Positions 1-8,459 of a stretch of DNA of 64,000 nt are shown in pieces. A program made the translations under genes and the position numbers. Source of the DNA: DATATB01 sp036268995 (GTDB lineage Bacteria > Planctomycetota > Planctomycetia > Pirellulales > PNKZ01); assembly GCA_036268995.1 (NCBI GenBank), contig DATATB010000099.1, positions 1 to 64,000 on the forward strand, given 5' to 3'. Every line of letters starts with the position of its first letter. Position 1 is the first letter of the stretch. The notes beneath the pieces are model-generated. The model did no database searches. It was not told where the DNA came from and saw only the letters and a program-made list of their open reading frames with translations.

Positions 1-1470
1 GCGGAGGAAGACGCCCGGACATTTGGCTCCGCCGAGGCCGTGCGCGCCCACATGCGCGAATATTTCAAATGGCCTGACCTGCCGCAGTATCCCAACGACA
101 AGCCCGCCCCTTTCGATCCCGACTATCCACAGCTCCGCCGCAGCGGCAACTCCATCATGGAGATGTATCCGCCAACGACATGGCACGAGCACGCGGTCAG
201 CACGCTCGAAAGCTACCGCGTCCCGCAGGAAATCGCGGATGCGTTCGTCGGCTGGCTCGAAGGCGAGCAGAGCAAGGCCGCCACCGGCGCGCAGCCCGCC
301 CAAAAGCAGGCTACGGCCCCGCTCGAATTGGCGATGGCGGATGGCGCCGAGCCGCAGCCGGCCGAGGAACCGCCGGCCGGCGAACGCGATGCCGTCGCCG
401 CGGATGACAACGGCGAGCTGCACTGGATCGCGTTCGAGCGGCACATGGAAAACGAGGGCGTCCTGGTCTACAAGACCATCGACGCGACCGGTGTCCATTG
501 GTGGAGGGTGCCGGCCAAGAAGATGATGTTCAAGGGCCGCGAGGTGTACGACCTGCGCGGCGCGGTCGAATTCCAGCCCACATTCGCGCAAAGCATGCTC
601 CTCGAACATGACGGGGTGCTCGACGACAACGGCTGGGAAATCATTCTTCGGCACTATTTGGACAGTTTCGGGGACGGAGCCGATGAGCAGTTGCTCAAAG
701 ATCTAGGCTCGGGCGACATCGGCCGCGCGCTTAAGAAGTATGCGTACGCGCTAGCGGTCAACCTCATGTTCGGCGTCGTGCTTGGCAAATCGCTCAAGCG
801 CATCAGGAGCATTAAAAGCCCGAAGGTTCGTAAGGCGCTGGACAAGATCAAAACACGACTTGAGCGACTCTTCGAACGGAAAAAGCCGGATCCCAAAAAG
901 GTTGAAAATGAGCTGCGCGAAATCACTGACGAACTGCGCGACATCGGCGACAAGAGCATCGATGCGGAGACGAAAAAGATCGCCAACGAAATCGCCGACC
1001 AGATGGAAGCCGAGGCCAAGCAGGCGGCCAAGGACGTCGAAAAACTCGGCGGTCCAGCCGCGGACCACGGGCCGCCAGCGGGAAAAACCAAACGAACCAG
1101 CGACAAAGCCCCGGAGCGGAAGCTGATCGACAAGTCCCGGCGGAAACACGGCAGTGTGATCCACGATGCCACGGCATATAATCTGACCCAGAAATGGAAA
1201 AACGATCCGGCAACGATTGCGGACTCGGTGCGGTTCAACCAGCAACTCGTCGACACCAATGGAAAAGCCTACTCGGAGTTCCTGCCCGACGTGCAGCGCG
1301 TGCGAAGAACAGCCGATGGCCGGCTCCTGGTGGACGTGTATGAGGTACAAAGCAAGACCCAGAATGCTGCGTTCATGAACGCAAAAAAGCAGCGCTACAA
1401 GGACGTGCTCGGGGATCAGGCGGGCGACATCGACTGGGGGCCGCCTAGCAAGGGTGAGAAACGTCAATGA
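1..1470 (+). CDS. Polymorphic-effector-like protein with PD-(D/E)xK nuclease-like C terminus (5' partial)
   Basis: The frame is open from the first base of the window, so the true start lies upstream; an internal GTG at 40 is a less likely start. Visible residues about 34-93 match a module in the effector at 48202-49707 (41 of 60 identical, no gaps), including PAPFDPDYPQLR and SYRVPQEI.DAFVGWL. A Pro/Ala-rich linker with LAMADG follows, then a helical charged region, then a C-terminal domain of about 110 residues. That domain has LPDVQRV...LLVDVYEVQSKTQ, an arrangement of D and E-x-Q-x-K like restriction-endonuclease-fold toxins. The next gene overlaps by four bases (ATGA), as is usual for toxin-immunity pairs. 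The nuclease reading is inference from motif and context; no signal peptide or secretion system is visible here. Confidence 0.6.
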   Translation, partial: AEEDARTFGSAEAVRAHMREYFKWPDLPQYPNDKPAPFDPDYPQLRRSGNSIMEMYPPTTWHEHAVSTLESYRVPQEIADAFVGWLEGEQSKAATGAQPAQKQATAPLELAMADGAEPQPAEEPPAGERDAVAADDNGELHWIAFERHMENEGVLVYKTIDATGVHWWRVPAKKMMFKGREVYDLRGAVEFQPTFAQSMLLEHDGVLDDNGWEIILRHYLDSFGDGADEQLLKDLGSGDIGRALKKYAYALAVNLMFGVVLGKSLKRIRSIKSPKVRKALDKIKTRLERLFERKKPDPKKVENELREITDELRDIGDKSIDAETKKIANEIADQMEAEAKQAAKDVEKLGGPAADHGPPAGKTKRTSDKAPERKLIDKSRRKHGSVIHDATAYNLTQKWKNDPATIADSVRFNQQLVDTNGKAYSEFLPDVQRVRRTADGRLLVDVYEVQSKTQNAAFMNAKKQRYKDVLGDQAGDIDWGPPSKGEKRQ

Positions 1471-2090
1471 GCGCCATCAACCAAGATTGGGGGACGACAA
1501 TGCGCAAGGAACTCGAGCGGGAACTGGCGCACAAGACTTACGAGCAAATTGATCAAGCGTTGCGAAATCTCTCCGACGGCGAATTGCTCGACCTGTTTGA
1601 CAGCCCTTCGATCAAAGTCGGCGACAGCGCCTGCGATATACTTTGGTCCCGCAGCGACGCCAAGTTTGAAGATGAAATGGTTGACGCCTTGCTTGACGGG
1701 CGGTTTAAAACACGCCTGGGCCGCATGCGCGCCTCTCAGGTGGTGATTTGCGGTGGCAAGCGAGTGCGCCGGGCGCACGAAGCCTATTTGCACCTTTTGC
1801 ACGATCGCAGCACCGACGTGGTTGATAATGCGATATTCGGCCTCGTCTTTCTCAATGACAAGGCCCACCTTCCCGCGGTCGAAGCCGCACGCGACGCGCT
1901 GCCCGACGATAGCAAAATGAAAGTCCGTTTTGCTAGCGCGATCAAGGCCTTGCAAGCCGGCAATCCGTTCTTCTTTTCGTCCGGGTACAACGATGCAGCG
2001 AACGCCTGGGGCTTGAAAGATAGCCCACTCAAGGCCGCGGCCGTGGCGGCCGAAGACGCGGACCGAAGGCCCGCACGCCCGACACCGTAA
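1467..2090 (+). CDS. Candidate immunity protein for the upstream nuclease-like effector
   Basis: A protein of 207 residues whose ATG overlaps the effector stop codon, so the two are probably translationally coupled. A second ATG at 1500 (MRKELERELAHKTYEQIDQAL) has charged helical sequence directly after it and could be the true start. The protein is soluble, with no signal peptide or membrane segment. The middle (about residues 95-160) has helical hairpins such as HEAYLHLLHDRSTDVVDNAIFGLVFL, which looks like HEAT-type repeats found in some immunity proteins. I recognise no named family. The immunity role rests on position, overlap and size. The TAA stop is followed in the same frame by the second toxin module. 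Confidence 0.5.
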   Translation: MSAINQDWGTTMRKELERELAHKTYEQIDQALRNLSDGELLDLFDSPSIKVGDSACDILWSRSDAKFEDEMVDALLDGRFKTRLGRMRASQVVICGGKRVRRAHEAYLHLLHDRSTDVVDNAIFGLVFLNDKAHLPAVEAARDALPDDSKMKVRFASAIKALQAGNPFFFSSGYNDAANAWGLKDSPLKAAAVAAEDADRRPARPTP

Positions 2091-2207
2091 GCAGCTATTG
2101 GTGGGCTGTTCGCTCCGACACATGTCGACCTCCTGAACTCGCCGCGCAGAGCACTCGTCCATCTCAGCGGCCTCGGTAATGCGCGACCCGAAACACCAGC
2201 CGAACTG

Positions 2208-3182
2208 TTGCTGCGCGTGGTGGCCGGACTGGACAAGCTTGTTGCTGAAGGCCGGCTGGACGAGTTGATCACAGCGCTACGCGAACTCTCGCGGCGACTG
2301 CCGGAATTCGTTCCAGGCAGTGACGCCGGCGGACCATTCGAGGAGCTTTCAAGCCAACTGAAAGCGATGCTTGATTTGTTCACCGACTTGCTCGAGGCCC
2401 TGCCGCCGGGCACCGGCGAAATCGCGATCGAGTTGCTACAGATCGGCATTAGCATCGCCGGCCTGATCCCGGGAGCGGGCGAGCCCTTTGATTTGATCGG
2501 CGCCGTGATTTCCGGCCGGCGCGGCGAATGGCTCGACGTATTTCTTTCTGCGGTCGCGCTGATCCCGCTGGCCGGCATCGTCACCGGCATCGCCAAAATC
2601 TTGAAGCGGCTGAAAAAACTCGGCGCTCTGGCTGCCAAGCTCAAAGGCCCCGCCCGCGCGATCCTGCTCCATTTCATCGGCACCCTCGCCGTCCTGCTCA
2701 AAGAGATTCCGACCAACAGCATTCACGCCGCCATCGCCGGCCTCAAAAGCTTCATCGTCCGTCTCCGCAAGCTGCTCGAAGAGACGATCGCGAAGCTGAA
2801 GAAGTTGAAATCCGGTGCCTCAACTATTAGGGGCGCACGCCTCGGTAAGGCGGCGTCCAACGACTACAAAGCAACATTCTTCAAGGCTCATCCCGACTTG
2901 GAAGGCCGTGTCGTGGTTCACCACGCCGTTGAACAGCGGGTATTGAAGAAATATCCGGGCGTGGTCACCGAGGCCGAGATTCACTCTCTTGAAAACCTGC
3001 GGGGAATTCCGACGGACATCAACTCGGAGTTGCATCTCAGCAAGATTCGCATCGAGTGGAACAAGTTTTATCGACAGTTTGACTCGACTGGAACGGTGCC
3101 GACCCAGCAGCAATTACTTGACAAAGCCACGGAGATTGACAAGCTGTTTGGCACAAGGTTTACACCCGGCGTGGGAGGATAG
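2208..3182 (+). CDS. Toxin module with hydrophobic pre-toxin region and HNH-like C terminus, start unclear
   Basis: The only usable in-frame start is a TTG at 2208, but the frame is open back to 2091, directly after the TAA of the preceding gene, and reads as plausible protein (GLFAPTHVDLLNSP...). This looks like a C-terminal toxin module without its own delivery domain. Residues about 70-135 are hydrophobic and glycine-rich (IAGLIPGAGEPFDLIG, IPLAGIVTGIAK), like the pre-toxin regions of polymorphic toxins. The last 110 residues carry VVVHHAVEQRVL, EIHSLENLRGIP and ELHLSKIRIEWNKFYR. That spacing of His, Asn and His fits HNH/endonuclease VII-type toxin domains. An immunity candidate starts one base after the stop. 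The nuclease assignment is inference. Confidence 0.55.
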   Translation: MLRVVAGLDKLVAEGRLDELITALRELSRRLPEFVPGSDAGGPFEELSSQLKAMLDLFTDLLEALPPGTGEIAIELLQIGISIAGLIPGAGEPFDLIGAVISGRRGEWLDVFLSAVALIPLAGIVTGIAKILKRLKKLGALAAKLKGPARAILLHFIGTLAVLLKEIPTNSIHAAIAGLKSFIVRLRKLLEETIAKLKKLKSGASTIRGARLGKAASNDYKATFFKAHPDLEGRVVVHHAVEQRVLKKYPGVVTEAEIHSLENLRGIPTDINSELHLSKIRIEWNKFYRQFDSTGTVPTQQQLLDKATEIDKLFGTRFTPGVGG

Positions 3183-3183
3183 C

Positions 3184-3609
3184 ATGAGATTCTACAGACT
3201 CGATCCTGAGGTAGCTGGAGGCTGGGGGCCGAATACAGAGTTCACCAGAACACCGGGCGAGCCAGTCGTTGTTCATAGGCTCCATTATCAGTTTGACGGA
3301 TGGCTGGGCGATGAGCTTTTAGAAAGCAGCCCTTGCTTTATTGTCACGCAGCGGCTTGCGGAAGAGCTCCAAAAGCATCGTCTTTCAGGGTATGAACTCA
3401 AGGCGGTCGAGATTTCGACATCCGAACAGTTTCATGAGCTTTACCCTGACCGTGAACTTCCTGTATTTGCTTGGCTCTATATTACCGGTACGGCCGGGAT
3501 CGATGACTTTGGCATAGACAGGGAAGGGCGGCTCGTCGTATCAGAAAAAGCAATTGGAGTTCTTAAAACAATGCGCCTCGATCATTGCGAGGTCGCAGAC
3601 TACACGTGA
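3184..3609 (+). CDS. Candidate immunity protein for the HNH-like toxin module
   Basis: A protein of 141 residues starting at the ATG one base after the toxin stop (MRFYRLDPEVAGGWGPN). The frame is open further upstream, but that part overlaps the toxin and is not needed. It is soluble and acidic, with no signal peptide. The C-terminal part (IDDFGIDREGRLVVSEKAI followed by L..L.LDHCEVADY) resembles small immunity proteins of the Imm11/DUF1629 kind, which end in a similar strand-helix-strand pattern. The family assignment is uncertain. Tight spacing behind a toxin-like domain is the main argument for an immunity role. Nothing clear follows until the end of the convergent gene at 3791. Confidence 0.5.
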   Translation: MRFYRLDPEVAGGWGPNTEFTRTPGEPVVVHRLHYQFDGWLGDELLESSPCFIVTQRLAEELQKHRLSGYELKAVEISTSEQFHELYPDRELPVFAWLYITGTAGIDDFGIDREGRLVVSEKAIGVLKTMRLDHCEVADYT

Positions 3610-3790
3610 AGAAGAAAGACCGCCCAGCTAACTGAACGCGTGCATCCGAAGCCGCAAACGACCCGCACTACACATGCCAGTCACCTCGAAGCCGTGGCGT
3701 TTGCGTAAGAACAATTTTAATCTTGGGCCGTAAGCGGATTCGACGGCGGGCAAGGCCAATCGATGGCGGGGGAAAGTTTTCATCGCAAGA

Positions 3791-6373
3791 TCATTCGTCC
3801 GCCAGCCGGCCGCTTTTGGTTGGGGGATGGGCGGCCGATTCACGAGTTCGGTCCGACGCTTTCAGCTCGAGCTCCTCGCCAGGTCGGGTGAGCATGGCAC
3901 GCGCCGGCTTGCCGACGGGTAGGAGCAGGACTTCGATGGCCCGCTCGTCACGGTCGGGCAGCGAGTCGACGCAATGCCAGGTGGCCGACGCGCTCAGACC
4001 GGCATATACGACGATCGAATATCGGTTGTTGCGTGGGTTGGCTCCGGCGACGACCACGGCCGTGTTCGGATGGGCATACGTCCGGCCGCGCAGGGAGAAT
4101 GAAGCGGTGCCGAACTGCACGGCCAGGGCAGCCGTCAATTCGGCCGTGGTGCTGTTGGTCGCAGGCCGGCCGACGAGCAGCAGGTGATGATTTTCGAGGT
4201 CTTCGGCGCTCACCTCGCGATCGGATCGGACGCGGATCGTGACGTTGGTGCCCCGCCGGGCGATTCGCCGCGCTAGCCGCTGGGCCGCTTCATGCTGGGC
4301 ACTGCGATCGCCCAAGGTGCCGTAAACGATGAGCGTGTGCTCGGGCTCGCGCTCGAACGAGTCGATGGCCCAAATGTTGCCCGCGAACTTTGCCGGCAAC
4401 GAGCGGCTGGTCAGCCAGGGATCGAAGGTGCCTGAGAGCGATTTGCCGGCCGCGCGCTGGATGGCCGCTTGAAACTGGCTGGTCGTGACTTCCTGCCCGG
4501 CATGGGCTTGGCCGAATTCATCCATCGTCTTGTCGAACTGTTCAGCGCCCAACTTGCGGCGAAGCTCGGCCAGCAGCCGCACGCCTTTGCCGGCCGCGAT
4601 CTGATACCAATCGTCGTTGGACCAGTTGGGCTGCGTCTCGTTCAGTGGCACGTCATGGCCCAAGCGACGCGCGGCGGTGAGCCATCCGGACCAGGCAGCG
4701 AAGCGGACCACGTCCAGGCGATCGCGGGCCCGCTGGTTGAGCTTGCCGTCGTCGGCCGCCTTGAGCAGTGATTTTTCAAGCGAGATTTGCCGCTCGTAAT
4801 TGGCAAAAGCGGCCGCCAGCCAAGTATCGGCGTCCGACTTAGGGAGCAGCGTCCCGCGCCAGGCTGCCTCGGTTTGCTCGGGCTTGTCCGGCTTGTCATC
4901 GTGCGTCTTGTCTTCGACGAGTGCCAAATCGACGGCCTTCGAAGTCGCATGGCCGGCAGGCGCCGCGGCGGTCAGCAAGGTCCAATCGTTGCTCACCAAC
5001 GGCTGAATGTCGTCGTTTTGCGCGCGTTCTTTGCGAGTCGGCTCCCAGGTTCGGCCCAGGGGCGGGCCGAACAGGGCGTGGGTCTTCAATTGTCGGGCCA
5101 GTTTGCTGGTGGTGAATTTGGCATCGCAGGATCGGAACGCTGCGATCGGCGGCGTGGTGAACGCCAGAAATCCGAATCCCTCGCCAATCTTTCCGCGATG
5201 CTGTTTGAACAATCGCATCCACTCGCGGTCACGATACTGGGGCTGAAATACAAGGTTTGCCGGCCGATCGGCCAGGCCGGCGACGGTCTCTTCGCGCACG
5301 CCCAAGTCGCGCATGTTGTTGCAGCCGAAATAAAAACCTTTGGTCCCGCCCGGCCATTGATCTTGGCTGCTGCGCCATAGCTTGCTGTGCTGCGTGCCGA
5401 GCTCGAACATCGCGACTTCGTCGGTCTTGATGTCGCCCAGCAGCCACTGGTTCGAGTACAGGCCGTTGTTGGCCTCGCGCAGCATCGCCAGCGCGCGATC
5501 GATGGAGTCGGCATATTGGGCCGCGCGGCGCACGCGCGAAGCGATCGGCGTCCCGGCCGGTTCGAAGCGCGTTTGCTGAATCGTGGTTTCGGCCAGTAGC
5601 AGCCCGGCGTCGTTGATGTAGTAATCGAGGCCGCTCATGATGCCGCCGGGATACGTCTGCATCAGCACCCGATGGCCGGCTGTCGGTTGCAGGTCGAGCC
5701 ATACGTTGTAATGCCGCACTTCGTACAAAGCGGACATGGTGATGTGGCCAAAGACGATGTGCCCGTCGGTCGTTGCCGGCCCGGTCGCGGCGAAGGCGCT
5801 GCAATGATCCTGGTCGTCCGAGGGTGTGCGATCGATGGGCGGTTCCTGCCAGCGGCGACCCTCGAGCCCGGTGGGCGAGGCCTTAAGTCCCGAATCCAGG
5901 AAACCGAGTTCGATGGCGGAATTCAGCGTGACAATGTCCACCAGGTCGAGCTTGCGATCGTCGAATTTGGCGCCTGCGGATGCCGCTCCGTCGGCGATGC
6001 CCTTCATTTCCTCCAGAAACTCCGCATCGTAGCGACGCAGCAGCAGGGCATTGGCCAACAGACGAAAATCACGCCACGCGGCCGACGGTGCGTCTGAGCT
6101 GCGCTCATGGGCCAGGGCACGCACGTAATCAGCGATTTCGGCCGCCAACAGCCGGCCATGCTGATACCCGCGCTCGTAGGGCTTGCCCTCGATGTGCAGC
6201 ACAATCCAGCCGGCCTGCGGATACCGATAGGCCGGCCCATGCCGCACGACCGAATTAGGATCCGGCACCTGCGCCGCACTGGCCGGCGCGCTGTCCCCGG
6301 CCCGCGCACCGCTTGCCAGCCAACCGGCTGCCAGCAGAACCAAAAGCATCAATCGAAAGCCATGAGCGGACAT
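3791..6373 (-). CDS. Exported Ntn-hydrolase (C45/phospholipase-B-like) with long C-terminal extension
   Basis: 860 residues with a signal peptide (LMLLVLLAAGWLASGARAG). Residues about 55-440 form a C45 acyltransferase or phospholipase-B-like Ntn-hydrolase domain. The likely nucleophile is Cys191 in DHCSAFAATGPATTDGHI, followed by GLDYYINDAGLLLAETTI and a region with NGLYSNQWLLGDIKTDEVAMFELG. The second half is unusual. Around residues 600-680 it resembles the C-terminal helical part of M1-type peptidases (FQAAIQRAAGKSLSGTFDPWLTS), and the last 180 residues hold a segment with LLLVGRPATNS and TAVVVAGANPRNN. The protein probably acts outside the cytoplasm on an amide or ester substrate that cannot be named from sequence. 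It is convergent with the immunity gene at 3184 and stands alone on its strand. Confidence 0.75.
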   Translation of the reverse strand: MSAHGFRLMLLVLLAAGWLASGARAGDSAPASAAQVPDPNSVVRHGPAYRYPQAGWIVLHIEGKPYERGYQHGRLLAAEIADYVRALAHERSSDAPSAAWRDFRLLANALLLRRYDAEFLEEMKGIADGAASAGAKFDDRKLDLVDIVTLNSAIELGFLDSGLKASPTGLEGRRWQEPPIDRTPSDDQDHCSAFAATGPATTDGHIVFGHITMSALYEVRHYNVWLDLQPTAGHRVLMQTYPGGIMSGLDYYINDAGLLLAETTIQQTRFEPAGTPIASRVRRAAQYADSIDRALAMLREANNGLYSNQWLLGDIKTDEVAMFELGTQHSKLWRSSQDQWPGGTKGFYFGCNNMRDLGVREETVAGLADRPANLVFQPQYRDREWMRLFKQHRGKIGEGFGFLAFTTPPIAAFRSCDAKFTTSKLARQLKTHALFGPPLGRTWEPTRKERAQNDDIQPLVSNDWTLLTAAAPAGHATSKAVDLALVEDKTHDDKPDKPEQTEAAWRGTLLPKSDADTWLAAAFANYERQISLEKSLLKAADDGKLNQRARDRLDVVRFAAWSGWLTAARRLGHDVPLNETQPNWSNDDWYQIAAGKGVRLLAELRRKLGAEQFDKTMDEFGQAHAGQEVTTSQFQAAIQRAAGKSLSGTFDPWLTSRSLPAKFAGNIWAIDSFEREPEHTLIVYGTLGDRSAQHEAAQRLARRIARRGTNVTIRVRSDREVSAEDLENHHLLLVGRPATNSTTAELTAALAVQFGTASFSLRGRTYAHPNTAVVVAGANPRNNRYSIVVYAGLSASATWHCVDSLPDRDERAIEVLLLPVGKPARAMLTRPGEELELKASDRTRESAAHPPTKSGRLADE

Positions 6374-6558
6374 CGTGTTCTCTGCCTGAAAAATGCGGGA
6401 TCAAAAGAGCGGCCGCTCGCTGCGGACGCCAGCCACCGTTAGCTTACTCCATATCCCCCGCCGGCCGAAACCAGTACGCCCGGCGAGCCGAGCCGGGCCG
6501 TGGAGCGGCGCGCTTACGCCGCCGGTGCCGCTCGGCTCGCGGCACCTACGTACGGATA

Positions 6559-6867
6559 CTACGCTTCGAGCGTTGCGGCGAAACGTTCGAGTTCGTCGCG
6601 CGTGGAAAAAGATGGTTGGGCGCCGATGCGCGTGGCGGTCAAGGCGCCGGCCCGTGTCGCCCAGCAGGCGCCACGACTGCCGAGCGTGACGATGGCCGTG
6701 CGCACCAGGGCGCTGGCCGCTGCGATCGCCGTGGCCGTGTCGCTCACGCGAATGCCAGTCAGTTGCTGGGCTTCATGCTCGTTGGGTTTTAGATAATCGA
6801 CCAACCCCAGCAGCGACGCGTCCAGTGGAACTTGCGGAGCCGGCGCGGGGTCGAGCATCATCGGCAC
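6559..6867 (-). pseudogene. Truncated PfkB-family (ribokinase-like) kinase remnant
   Basis: A 102-codon frame beginning at a GTG two bases after the aceF stop. MLDPAPAP, GLVDYLKPNEHEAQQLTGI and AIVTLGSRGA match the central part of ribokinases, which are about 300 residues long. The first 165 or so residues are missing. The C-terminal catalytic GAGD motif is also missing; after residue 85 the sequence is unrelated. Without the substrate-binding N terminus and the catalytic Asp the product cannot be an active kinase. The fragment may be co-transcribed with aceF because of the tight spacing. Confidence 0.75.
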
Positions 6868-6869
6868 GC

Positions 6870-8276
6870 CTACTGCGCGAGCAAGAGCCGGCCGGGAACC
6901 TGGAGATAGTTCTTCACTTCGTTGAGGAACCGGGCCGCCGCCGCACCGTCGACCAGGCGATGATCGTAGGAAATTGACAGCGGCATCATCAGCCGCACCT
7001 CGACCTTGTCGTCGATCGCGACCGGCAGCTTGCGCGAGCGGCCGACCAGGATGATCGCCACCTGCGGCGGATTGATGATCGGCGTCGAGTACGTGCCGCC
7101 GATGGTGCCCATGTTGCTGATCGTGAAGGTGCCACCTTGCTGGTCTTCGGCGGTGAACTTGGCAGTGCGGGCTTTTTCCGTGACATCGGCCAGGGCCTGG
7201 GCGATTTCGGGAATCCGCAGTTGGTCCACATTGCGCACGACGGGCACGACCAGCCCGCGATCGGTGTCGACGGCCACGCCGAGGTTGATGTAGGCCTTGT
7301 AGATGATTTCCTCGGTTTGCGGATCGAGCGAGGAATTGAGCAGCGGATGGACCCGCAGCGACTGGGCCACGGCCTTCATCACGAAGGGCATCATCGTGAG
7401 CTTGACGCCCGAGTCGGCATATTCGGCCATGCCGCCTTTGCGCAGCCGCTCCAACTCGGTGATGTCGGCATCGTCGAAGTTGGTGACGTGCGGAATCGTG
7501 GTCGCCGAATGAACCATGTTCGCGGCGATCGTCTTGCGGATGCGCGTCAGCGGCGCGCGCTGAGTGCGGCCCCAGTTGTCGCGACCCTCGACGCCGTCGG
7601 GCAGATTGCCGATGTGGCTGGATTTGCCGCCGGAAGGCATCTGGCTGGTCGTATTGCGGACGCTGGCGACGACGTCTTCGCGCGTGATGCGGCCGCCGGG
7701 GCCGGTGCCCCGGATGTGATTAATGTCGACGCCCAGCTCGCGCGCCAGCCGGCGCGTCGAGGGACCGGCCGGAGCCGCCAACCGCTGCTGCTCGGGCTCG
7801 TCGGCTTCTTCTTCGACCGGAGCGTGCCGCCCCGCGCCGCCATTGCTGCCGGCAGCCGGTCCGCGCGCCGCGGGTTCGGCCATGCGCGCCGGCTCGGGCC
7901 TGGTGGCCGCCGCTTGCGGTTTAGCTGGCGGCTTTGCCGGCTGCGGCCTGGCGGCAGGTTCGGCCTTGGCCGGGGCCGCGGCTTGGGTCGGAGCGGCATC
8001 TTTCGGCTTTTGTGCCTTCTTGTCTTCAACCGCGCCGGCTTTGCCTTCGAGCGAAATCAGCGGCTCGCCGACTTTGACGGTCTGCCCCTTCTTGACGTAC
8101 ACCTTGGCCACTTTGCCGGCCGAGGGAGCCGGGACTTCGACCACGGCCTTGCCGGTTTCGATCTCCAGAACGCCTTGGTTGGCCTGGATGTCGTCCCCCT
8201 CGCTGACGAGGATGCTGACGATATCGCCCGAGGTGATGTTTTCTCCCAGGGCGGGAAGTTTGAAATCCGTGGGCAT
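6870..8276 (-). CDS. aceF: Pyruvate dehydrogenase E2, dihydrolipoamide acetyltransferase
   Basis: E2 core of the pyruvate dehydrogenase complex; it transfers the acetyl group from lipoamide to CoA. The start is the ATG at 8276 (MPTDFKLPALGEN), chosen because the lipoyl domain begins there and GGAGAG precedes it; the frame is open a few codons further. Domains in order: one lipoyl domain with the lipoyl Lys in EIETGKAVVEV; a long Ala/Pro/Lys linker; a peripheral-subunit-binding domain (STRRLARELGVDINHIRGTG); and the catalytic acyltransferase domain ending with the HxxxDG motif in YDHRLVDG. It has a single lipoyl domain, fewer than enterobacterial E2. It lies downstream of aceE on the same strand, separated by two copies of a 42-base repeat. 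Confidence 0.95.
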   Translation of the reverse strand: MPTDFKLPALGENITSGDIVSILVSEGDDIQANQGVLEIETGKAVVEVPAPSAGKVAKVYVKKGQTVKVGEPLISLEGKAGAVEDKKAQKPKDAAPTQAAAPAKAEPAARPQPAKPPAKPQAAATRPEPARMAEPAARGPAAGSNGGAGRHAPVEEEADEPEQQRLAAPAGPSTRRLARELGVDINHIRGTGPGGRITREDVVASVRNTTSQMPSGGKSSHIGNLPDGVEGRDNWGRTQRAPLTRIRKTIAANMVHSATTIPHVTNFDDADITELERLRKGGMAEYADSGVKLTMMPFVMKAVAQSLRVHPLLNSSLDPQTEEIIYKAYINLGVAVDTDRGLVVPVVRNVDQLRIPEIAQALADVTEKARTAKFTAEDQQGGTFTISNMGTIGGTYSTPIINPPQVAIILVGRSRKLPVAIDDKVEVRLMMPLSISYDHRLVDGAAAARFLNEVKNYLQVPGRLLLAQ

Positions 8277-8345
8277 GCCTCTCTCCGGAACGATGCTATT
8301 TGATTTGCCCCTCACCTCTGTCGGCGAGAGAGGGAGACCGTAATT

Positions 8346-8449
8346 TGATTCGCCCTCACCTAACCTCTCCCGGAGGGAGAGGGATTTTGTTTGCTTTGCC
8401 CCTCACCTGATTCGCCCTCACCTAACCTCTCCCGGAGGGAGAGGGATTT
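8346..8449. repeat. Two perfect 42-base direct repeats with internal hairpin, between aceE and aceF
   Basis: Bases 8346-8387 and 8408-8449 are identical. Each copy contains an 8-base stem with a 3-base loop (CCTCTCCC / GGGAGAGG read on the minus strand). A partial third copy is visible around 8311-8335. On the minus strand the hairpins lie between the aceE stop and the aceF start and could trim the transcript or attenuate it. No T-run follows, so they are not classical terminators. Confidence 0.85.
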
Positions 8450-8459
8450 AGGGAAGAGC

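Noticed and set aside
3628..3843. 71-codon minus-strand frame considered as a transposase remnant
   Set aside because: Basic composition only; no recognisable transposase motif or terminal inverted repeats.
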